A DNA stretch of 11,300 nt from an uncultured bacterium (GTDB lineage Bacteria > Patescibacteriota > Minisyncoccia > SW-4-49-11), in contig CAJXTH010000012.1 of the NCBI GenBank assembly GCA_913060955.1, positions 1 through 11,300 on the forward strand, read 5' to 3'. The notes under the pieces were generated by a model that was not told the DNA's origin, did not search any database, and saw only the letters and a list, made by a program, of their open reading frames with translations. Of the stretch, positions 5,784-11,300 are shown piece after piece (the first letter of the stretch is position 1; each line of letters begins with the position of its first letter). Both the position numbers and the translations under genes were made by a program.

Positions 5784-8700
5784 CTACTCTGGATTTTCGG
5801 CGTATGGGTTCACGATCGTCTTTAAGGTTGCGATCAATTCAGGTGAGTATTGGACGCTGAAGGTGGTGTCTACGCATTGTGTGTCGTAACTGTGGGGATT
5901 GATCAGCAGATGGACGCTACACGGTCCGGGTGGGGTCCGAGTCAGCACCTCTTTAAGGTCGTGGAGGACCTGTTTTTTGGTACCCTTCGGGATCAAAATA
6001 TTGATTCCGGAGACTTCCTCGCCATCTGGAGTGAAGTTTCGGAGGGGGCCAGTATCCTCGGATTGGTCTCCTACACTTGATAAATCGTCTACTGAAGCTC
6101 GTTTTACCCGTTTCGGTGGCTTCTTTCCCAGCCATTCGATGAGGGTGGGATCGGTAATTTCTTTGATATCTTGGGCAATGAGCTTAATTTGGTTGTCTTT
6201 TTTGTCGAATTTCCCTTTAACGACGAGACAGGCTCCTTGACGCAAGAGTTCAGAAAGCGCCTGAAAAGTTGAAGGGAAAATAACGACTTCAATACGATCT
6301 TGGGTGTCTTCCACCTCGAGAAAGGCCATTTTAGCACCTTTTTTGGTAGTGATTTCTTTGATCGAGGATACCAGACCGGTGAGGGTGATGCCGGTGATCC
6401 GCTTGATAGTTTTGGTTTCTTTGATGTCGGGAAGGCTGAGTTCATCAATTTTAGCTTGGAACTCATCGATTGGGTGTCCTGAGACAAAGCAGCCAAGATA
6501 GGTTGCTTCTAGCTCGAGGTTTTCCAAGAACGCTTGGCGCTCGTCAACGATTTGACGTTCAAGCTGGAGTGGGGGGAGGCTTGGGCCCGTGTCTCCACCG
6601 CCAAAGAGCGAGGCTTGGGCGGCGTTTTCTTTTTCTAAGTGGGCTCGTTTTTTGAGGTATTCGAGCAATAGTTCAAGGTTATGGATTAAAACGTGTCGTG
6701 GTTCAAACTCATCCAAGGCACCAGACTTTACGAGGGCCTCCAGGTTTTTCTTGTTGAGCTCTTTGGGGTCAATGTGATCCATGAAATCTTGGAGCGAGGC
6801 GAATTTCCCATTGGCTTCTCGTTCGGCTACGATGATTTCGGCTAACTTTTCGGAAAAGTTTCGGATACTTCCGAGGCCGTAGACAATTTTTTTGCCGGTT
6901 CCAGAAAAGACTGGTTGAGATGTGTTGATTGAAGGAGGAAGGACTTCCAGGCCAAGTTGCCGGGACTCGTCGATTTCAATTTGGATTCGAGTGAGGTCTT
7001 TGGCGTCGCTATTCATGAGCGAAACCATGAACTCGATAGGGTAGTGGGCTTTGAGGTAGGCGGTTTGGTAGGCTACCAGGGCGTAACAGGCGGCGTGGGA
7101 CTTGTTAAATCCATAGTTTCCAAAGGGTTCGATCAATTCCCAGAGCTTTTCTCCGATGCTTCGGTCGATTCCTTGGGCGACAGTTCCTTCGATAATTTTG
7201 ATTTTTTGCTCCTCCATCAGCTCGAGGATCTTTTTTCCGACCGCTTTTCGGAGAATGTCGGCTTCTGGCAGAGTAAAGCCAGCCAGTGCCTGAGAGGCCT
7301 GCATCAGCTGCTCCTGGTAGATCATGATTCCGTAGGTAGGAGCCAGAATCTTTTCCAAATTCGGGTGGAGGTATTTGACTTCTTCTTTACCATGTTTTCG
7401 GGCGATATAGGTTGGGATAAGTTCCATCGGTCCCGGTCGATAGAGCGACACCATAGCGATCAGGTCGTCAAACTCCGAGGGCTTGAGCCCCATGAGAGCT
7501 TTTTTCATTCCCTGGGATTCAAACTGGAAGACTCCGGTGGTTTGCCCTTTTTGGAAGAGTTGGTAGGCGCCTTTGTCATCGAGTGGGACTCGAGACATGT
7601 CGATTTCGCGACCGTGATGATCTTTGATGAGTTTTAAAGTAGAGCCAATAATGGAAAGGTTGGCAAGTCCCAAAAAGTCCATTTTCAAGAGTCCCAGATC
7701 CTCAATCCCGTGCATTTCGTATTGGGTGGTGATACCGGTTTTCCCTCCAGACTCTGAAATTTGGAGCGGAGTATAGGCGGTGAGTTCTTTGTTCGAGATC
7801 ACCACGGCACAAGCATGAGTCGAGGTGTGGCGGACCGATCCTTCCAATATCTGAGCCATATCGATCAAGGTTTTGACCTTGTCGTCTTGCTCATAACGAG
7901 CTTTGAGTTCGCTTGATGCGTCCAAGGATTTGGCGATGGTTTTTTCTTCAATCAACTTAGAAATTGAGTCACACAGGGTGTATGAGTATCCCAGAGCCCG
8001 TCCGGTGTCTCTCACGGAGGCTTTGGCGGCCATGGTTCCAAAGGTACAAATCTGGGCAACGTGGTCACGACCGTATTTTTCAGCTACGTACTGGAGCACG
8101 AGATCTCGTTTGTTGTCCTGGAAGTCGATGTCGATATCGGGCATGGAGACTCGAGCGGGATTGAGGAATCGCTCAAATAGAAGCTCGAATTTGAGTGGGT
8201 CAAGGTCGGTAATTCCGCACAAGAACGATACCAATGATCCTGCAGCCGATCCTCGGCCAGGTCCAACCAGGATTCCTTGGTCTTTGGCCCAGTTAATAAA
8301 GTCTTGCACGATCAGAAAGTAGGATGGGTATCCAGAATTTTTGATAACTTCCAGCTCATAATCTAATCGCTCGTGGAGTCCTTCAGGTTTTTCCTCGGGG
8401 TAGCGGATATCGATACCTTCCAAACACAGTTGTCGGAGGTAGTCGTCGTCGGACTGATCAGTACCATCTGGGCGTTTGGGTACTTCAAAGGCAGGGAGCT
8501 GAATTTGGAAGAGCGGTACCTCAACATCACACGAGTCAGCAATAACTCGAGTATTGGTAAGAGCTTCTTCGGGGATATCCAGTTCTTGGGCGAGTGAGGC
8601 CATTTCTTCTCCTGACTTCAGAGAGTAATCCTCATGGATCAGGGTATGGCGACTGGTATTGGCAATGGTAGTCTTGTGCTTGATTGCCAGCATGACGTCG

Positions 8701-9353
8701 TGGGCGGCCGCTTTGTCTGCTGTGGTGTAGTAGGAGTTGGCGGTTAACACCAGCGGGGTGTTGGTTTCTTTTCCAAGATGAATCAGGGCTTGGTTTGCCT
8801 CCAGCTGATCTGGAGTGTGTTTGAGAGGGACGAGTTCTAAGTATACTCGATCAGAAAAGGTTTGTTTGTACCAATTCAACAAGTCTTTTGCTCCTTGGTC
8901 ATCTTTTGCCAAAAGCTTTTGGGCGAGTTCCCCAGTACTATCTCCGGTGAGACAAATCAACCCTTCTGCATGGGCTGCTAGAGTTTCTTTGTCGATTTTG
9001 GGAGTGGGGAGGTATCCTTCTACTCGGGATTTGGAAGCTAATTGAATGAGGTTGAGGTACCCTTGGTAATTTTGGGCAATCAGGGTGACTGGGTAGAGGA
9101 CTTTATCGTGTCCTGCTGATCGATCCTGGATTCCTTTGGGGTCGATCCAGGCTTCGAGTCCAAGAATTGGTTTGACCTTTGCTTTTCTAGCGGCCTCAAA
9201 AAATTCAATAGCCGCAAACATGTTAGACTTATCGGTAATTGCTACCGCGTCCATGCCGTGGTCTTTGACTTGATCTAAAATCTCATCGACAGAACCGAGA
9301 GCTTCCAGGATACTATAATGTGAGTGTACATGCAGATGGACAAAGTCTTTCAT
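5784..9353 (-). CDS. dnaE: DNA polymerase III alpha subunit (replicative polymerase)
   Basis: At 1189 residues this is full-length C-family polymerase DnaE1. It synthesises DNA from primers as the catalytic subunit of the replicative holoenzyme. An N-terminal PHP domain begins with HLHVHSHYS (residues 6-14). The polymerase core has GPGRGSAAGSLVSF and the catalytic motif PDIDIDF with D406 and D408. The third carboxylate is D559 in KMDFLGL. FQFESQGMK, SLYRPGPMELIPTYI and NYGFNKSHAACYALVAYQTAYLK are further family hallmarks. QASLF (913-917) matches the internal clamp-binding motif of E. coli DnaE (residues 920-924). An OB-fold spans about 980-1065, followed by a C-terminal domain. Several PHP metal ligands are substituted (TDK for TDH at 40-42), so PHP proofreading is probably lost. 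The ATG at 9351-9353 has no Shine-Dalgarno. pgl diverges 74 bp upstream. Confidence 0.98.
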   Translation of the reverse strand: MKDFVHLHVHSHYSILEALGSVDEILDQVKDHGMDAVAITDKSNMFAAIEFFEAARKAKVKPILGLEAWIDPKGIQDRSAGHDKVLYPVTLIAQNYQGYLNLIQLASKSRVEGYLPTPKIDKETLAAHAEGLICLTGDSTGELAQKLLAKDDQGAKDLLNWYKQTFSDRVYLELVPLKHTPDQLEANQALIHLGKETNTPLVLTANSYYTTADKAAAHDVMLAIKHKTTIANTSRHTLIHEDYSLKSGEEMASLAQELDIPEEALTNTRVIADSCDVEVPLFQIQLPAFEVPKRPDGTDQSDDDYLRQLCLEGIDIRYPEEKPEGLHERLDYELEVIKNSGYPSYFLIVQDFINWAKDQGILVGPGRGSAAGSLVSFLCGITDLDPLKFELLFERFLNPARVSMPDIDIDFQDNKRDLVLQYVAEKYGRDHVAQICTFGTMAAKASVRDTGRALGYSYTLCDSISKLIEEKTIAKSLDASSELKARYEQDDKVKTLIDMAQILEGSVRHTSTHACAVVISNKELTAYTPLQISESGGKTGITTQYEMHGIEDLGLLKMDFLGLANLSIIGSTLKLIKDHHGREIDMSRVPLDDKGAYQLFQKGQTTGVFQFESQGMKKALMGLKPSEFDDLIAMVSLYRPGPMELIPTYIARKHGKEEVKYLHPNLEKILAPTYGIMIYQEQLMQASQALAGFTLPEADILRKAVGKKILELMEEQKIKIIEGTVAQGIDRSIGEKLWELIEPFGNYGFNKSHAACYALVAYQTAYLKAHYPIEFMVSLMNSDAKDLTRIQIEIDESRQLGLEVLPPSINTSQPVFSGTGKKIVYGLGSIRNFSEKLAEIIVAEREANGKFASLQDFMDHIDPKELNKKNLEALVKSGALDEFEPRHVLIHNLELLLEYLKKRAHLEKENAAQASLFGGGDTGPSLPPLQLERQIVDERQAFLENLELEATYLGCFVSGHPIDEFQAKIDELSLPDIKETKTIKRITGITLTGLVSSIKEITTKKGAKMAFLEVEDTQDRIEVVIFPSTFQALSELLRQGACLVVKGKFDKKDNQIKLIAQDIKEITDPTLIEWLGKKPPKRVKRASVDDLSSVGDQSEDTGPLRNFTPDGEEVSGINILIPKGTKKQVLHDLKEVLTRTPPGPCSVHLLINPHSYDTQCVDTTFSVQYSPELIATLKTIVNPYAENPE

Positions 9354-9399
9354 ACGGTGTTGGTTGGTGTTTTTCTAGGCGATCGTGCCCGGTGTGGGC

Positions 9400-9405
9400 T
9401 ATACT
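9400..9405 (+). promoter_or_regulatory. Probable -10 element of the pgl operon in the dnaE/pgl divergent spacer
   Basis: TATACT (9400-9405) matches the sigma70 -10 at 5 of 6 positions. It would start transcription about 16 nt before the pgl ATG, giving a short leader without a Shine-Dalgarno. No good -35 is visible at 16-18 bp. A GCCC-N5-GGGC inverted repeat (9387-9399) abuts it and could be an operator. I could not assign a convincing minus-strand promoter for dnaE in the same spacer. Confidence 0.4.
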
Positions 9406-9427
9406 ATGGATAAATAATACCAAATCT

Positions 9428-10102
9428 ATGGCAATAATTCGAACCTATACCGATGAGCAGGATTGGATAGCCGCTTCTGTCCAGGCGATTACCGGATCTC
9501 TAGAGCAGGATATCCGAGACAATGACGCTTCGAGTCTCGCTCTTTCGGGAGGAAGTACTCCGTATCCAATCTACCAGCAACTTGGAACAGAACCGGTTCT
9601 CTGGGAACAGGTATCCTTGATCTCGGTTGATGAACGTTTTGTTCCGGCCGATGATCCTGAATACAATTGGGCAAAAATCGTATCTGCCTTGGGAGAAGAA
9701 CTCATTGCCAGAGTAAAGAGAACCTGTGCTTTTACCTATGCTGCCAGTCGGGAGGAAAGCCTGCGAGTGGTCGAGGATTGTCTCCCCGATCGGCCAGGTA
9801 TAGTGGTGCTGGGTATGGGCACCGATGGTCATATTGCTTCGTTATTTCCGGGACAGCCGTTTGGAGATAATCGAACAGTAGTCGCTACCACTGCGCCTGA
9901 CAGTTATGAAACCCAAGAAAGAATGAGTCTTTCAGCAGATTATATCTTGTCTGCCCAAAAGATTGTTCTGCTCCTCAAAGGAGACTCCAAAGCTAACGCC
10001 GTAGACATCTTGATGGATCAGGAATATCCAGCGGAACAATTCCCGGCCACGTTGATTCTCGATCATCCGGATTGTGAGATTCATTGGTTACGAGAAGGAT
10101 AA
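9428..10102 (+). CDS. pgl: 6-phosphogluconolactonase
   Basis: The 224-residue protein is of the DevB/SOL type and hydrolyses 6-phosphoglucono-delta-lactone to 6-phosphogluconate, the second step of the oxidative pentose phosphate pathway, in the cytoplasm. Diagnostic motifs are LALSGGSTP (37-45), SVDERFVP (66-73) and GMGTDGHIASLFPG (129-142), which holds the family's catalytic and phosphate-binding segment. LLLKGDSKANAV (181-192) matches the C-terminal 'VTGxxKAxAL' region. The ATG at 9428 fits the family N-terminus; the frame is open further upstream, but that would run antisense into dnaE. It is followed after 9 bp by a histidine phosphatase, so the two are probably co-transcribed. No zwf or gnd is in the window. 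A glucosamine-6-phosphate deaminase paralogue is the alternative, but the motifs favour lactonase. Confidence 0.93.
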   Translation: MAIIRTYTDEQDWIAASVQAITGSLEQDIRDNDASSLALSGGSTPYPIYQQLGTEPVLWEQVSLISVDERFVPADDPEYNWAKIVSALGEELIARVKRTCAFTYAASREESLRVVEDCLPDRPGIVVLGMGTDGHIASLFPGQPFGDNRTVVATTAPDSYETQERMSLSADYILSAQKIVLLLKGDSKANAVDILMDQEYPAEQFPATLILDHPDCEIHWLREG

Positions 10103-10111
10103 GATCTGAGT

Positions 10112-10678
10112 ATGCAGTCAACAACACTTATATTTCTTCGTCACGCTGAGACGGACAAAGACCCGAAGGCCAACGCTGCGGTATGGGGGCTTTCTCAGAG
10201 TGGAGTAAAGCAGGCCCAAGCTCTGGTAGATATTAATCTCATGCACCAGGTTGACGTTGTGTATGTCTCAGAGCATAGAAAAACCACTCTCACGGTAGAG
10301 CCATTGGCAATGAAACTTGGGAAAGATCCCATTGTCTGGTCTGAGTTTAATGAAGTGAAACAAGGAGACGCCTTTCTGTCTCCAGAAGAATTTGCCGCAG
10401 AAAAGGTGCGGCAGCTCCATGATTTGGAGTATCAAGCATTTGGGGGAGGTGAGTCAGGAAATCAGGCCTTAGCGCGATTTCACGACGGTGTTAATCGGGT
10501 TTTGGATCTTCATACTGGGGAGGTTGTTTTGATTGTCACTCATGGAACGGTGCTAAATCTCTATTTTGCTGATCTATTAGATTCGTTTGATGAACTTCCG
10601 GAACGATGGAAGTGTACCGGCTTCGCTGCCTATGGAGTGGTTCAGAACGGACGGGTAATCAAGGATATCGTTTCTTGA
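10112..10678 (+). CDS. Histidine phosphatase superfamily protein (phosphoglycerate mutase-like)
   Basis: The 188-residue protein carries the histidine phosphatase signature LRHAET (residues 9-14). H11 is the expected phospho-accepting nucleophile and R10 its phosphate-binding partner. The second arginine is in YVSEHRKTTLTVEPLA (51-66, R56), matching 'SxxxRxxxTAxxLA'. An acidic residue in FNEV (79-82, E81) and the second catalytic histidine in VTHGTVL (142-148, H144) complete the site. Members dephosphorylate small metabolites or proteins or act as cofactor-dependent mutases; the substrate cannot be told from sequence. It begins 9 bp after pgl in the same direction, which suggests co-expression and perhaps a sugar-phosphate role, but this is inference. 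The stop codon is TGA, evidence for the standard code. No terminator with a plus-strand T-tract follows. Confidence 0.87.
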   Translation: MQSTTLIFLRHAETDKDPKANAAVWGLSQSGVKQAQALVDINLMHQVDVVYVSEHRKTTLTVEPLAMKLGKDPIVWSEFNEVKQGDAFLSPEEFAAEKVRQLHDLEYQAFGGGESGNQALARFHDGVNRVLDLHTGEVVLIVTHGTVLNLYFADLLDSFDELPERWKCTGFAAYGVVQNGRVIKDIVS

Positions 10679-10715
10679 GAGTAGTTCTGAAGTGTTTCTG
10701 ATAGTATTGAGATAC

Positions 10716-10739
10716 AAAAACCCCCGGAGGATTCCGGGG
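10716..10739 (-). terminator. Rho-independent terminator of the nhaA gene
   Basis: CCCCGGA (10722-10728) pairs with TCCGGGG (10733-10739) around the loop GGAT. On the minus strand the 7-bp GC-rich stem is followed by one G and then five T residues (10720-10716). It lies 10 bases after the antiporter stop codon. There is no T-tract on the plus strand, so it serves the minus-strand gene only. Confidence 0.82.
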
Positions 10740-10749
10740 AGAGTATAGC

Positions 10750-11300
10750 TTAGTGTACGAAGTGTTTGTTGTTATCGTGCATGTCTCCAAAGGCTTCGGC
10801 TACCGCTTTGATACAGGATTGGGCTAAGATCGACAGCGGGATTGCGAGTGTTAGGAGGGCTCCCAATTTGGCTGGATTTTCATATTGGGTACCTCCAAAG
10901 ATTCGATCAGCGAGGAAAAGGGAAACAGTGATGTTTACACCTGCGGTCATAGCGAGTGTTCGGAGGTCTGACATGGAAATCCCGTCAGGTAATTTAGCCC
11001 CAAGTTTATCTGCTACATATCCAACTCCGGCAATACCGATGAATTTTCCAACTACGGATGAAATAAAGATAATAAGTGCAAGACCAGTAAAGGCGGAGGC
11101 GGTGAGCGTTACTCCGGCGTTTACCACTCCAAAGAAGAAGAGTCCAAAGTCAATGATTGGCTTCATGTTCATCTCAAAGTCATAGAGCGGTACTTCAGAA
11201 GGGTGTTCTTCTTGTTGCATGTAAAGTCCGGTATCAGTAGAGGGGCCTGGAATAAACGGTACGATAAAGGTAAGTGCTAAGGCAGGATGGAGACCCGCTT
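10750..11300 (-). CDS. nhaA: NhaA-family Na+/H+ antiporter, C-terminal part
   Basis: The frame is open from the right edge of the window to a TAA at 10750-10752, so the 5' part is missing and the internal ATG at 11220 is not the true start. The first visible residues, AGLHPALALTFIVPFIP, match the 'SGxHxTxAGVLLxxxIP' helix of NhaA. Then come FGLFFFGVVNAGVTL (the 'LPxFALANAGVxL' helix) and GKFIGIAGVGYVADKLGAKLPDG (the 'GKPxGIxxFSWLAVKLGxAxLPxG' helix). The final helices are MTAGVNITVSLFLADRIF and a last hydrophobic segment. NhaA exchanges sodium for protons across the inner membrane for pH and sodium homeostasis. The key aspartates of the E. coli protein lie outside the visible part, so activity cannot be judged. 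The gene ends convergently with the phosphatase gene. Confidence 0.9.
   Translation of the reverse strand, partial: AGLHPALALTFIVPFIPGPSTDTGLYMQQEEHPSEVPLYDFEMNMKPIIDFGLFFFGVVNAGVTLTASAFTGLALIIFISSVVGKFIGIAGVGYVADKLGAKLPDGISMSDLRTLAMTAGVNITVSLFLADRIFGGTQYENPAKLGALLTLAIPLSILAQSCIKAVAEAFGDMHDNNKHFVH

Noticed and set aside
6957..7637. 226-codon plus-strand open frame antisense to dnaE
   Set aside because: Lies wholly within dnaE, has low-complexity composition typical of a reverse-complement shadow, and has no promoter or family motifs.
9320..9427. Longer N-terminus for the pgl product starting at 9320
   Set aside because: It would overlap dnaE antisense and adds residues with no family similarity; the ATG at 9428 fits the family start and the TATACT element lies just upstream of it.
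10676..10678. Possible UGA recoding, as in some CPR lineages (Gracilibacteria, Absconditabacteria)
   Set aside because: The phosphatase ends in TGA at the expected family length, and no long frame in the window needs TGA to be read as sense.
1..11300. CRISPR arrays, tRNA or rRNA genes, insertion sequences
   Set aside because: No regularly spaced repeats, no tRNA-like cloverleaf in the short spacers, no transposase motifs and no paired terminal inverted repeats were seen.

Overview
The window is a gene-dense bacterial chromosome segment of about mid-40s % GC (estimated by eye). It carries core replication and repair genes. TGA, TAG and TAA all act as stops (the histidine phosphatase ends in TGA), so the standard bacterial code applies. 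Most start codons lack a well-placed Shine-Dalgarno sequence. The LysM/M23 envelope peptidase has an unusual zinc-ligand spacing, and several proteins are short or divergent. Together these hint at a Patescibacteria/CPR-like or similarly reduced lineage, but that placement is a low-confidence inference.

Layout. 1-262 (+) is the 3' end of dnaN, the replication clamp. It is followed by a 74-bp spacer holding four co-oriented DnaA-box-like 9-mers, spaced about one helical turn apart, and then by yifB/comM (+). Next comes a damage-response block. A lexA gene (-) is followed by a dinD homologue (-), with a small intrinsic-terminator-like hairpin between them. A short M16-family zinc peptidase (+) diverges from lexA. 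The 95-bp lexA/M16 spacer packs two back-to-back sigma70-like promoters, three GTTTGA direct repeats and an 11-bp palindrome. After a terminator comes a membrane-anchored LysM/M23 peptidase (-), with a near-consensus promoter and a roughly 120-nt structured leader. Then comes the full-length DNA polymerase III alpha subunit dnaE (-). Divergent from dnaE is a two-gene unit (+): 6-phosphogluconolactonase and a histidine phosphatase. The window closes with the 3' part of an NhaA-type Na+/H+ antiporter (-), which has its own terminator and runs off the right edge.

How the genes fit together. dnaN, the DnaA-box array and dnaE point to an origin-proximal or replication-associated neighbourhood. DnaE carries an internal QASLF clamp-binding motif through which it would contact DnaN. 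LexA is expected to repress itself and the downstream dinD; in E. coli DinD antagonises RecA filaments. The divergent M16 peptidase shares the same control region, so it is a candidate unrecognised member of this lineage's SOS regulon. That is the most interesting hypothesis here, and it is an inference from position and motifs. The remaining genes (envelope remodelling, pentose-phosphate step, phosphatase, antiporter) look like ordinary housekeeping.
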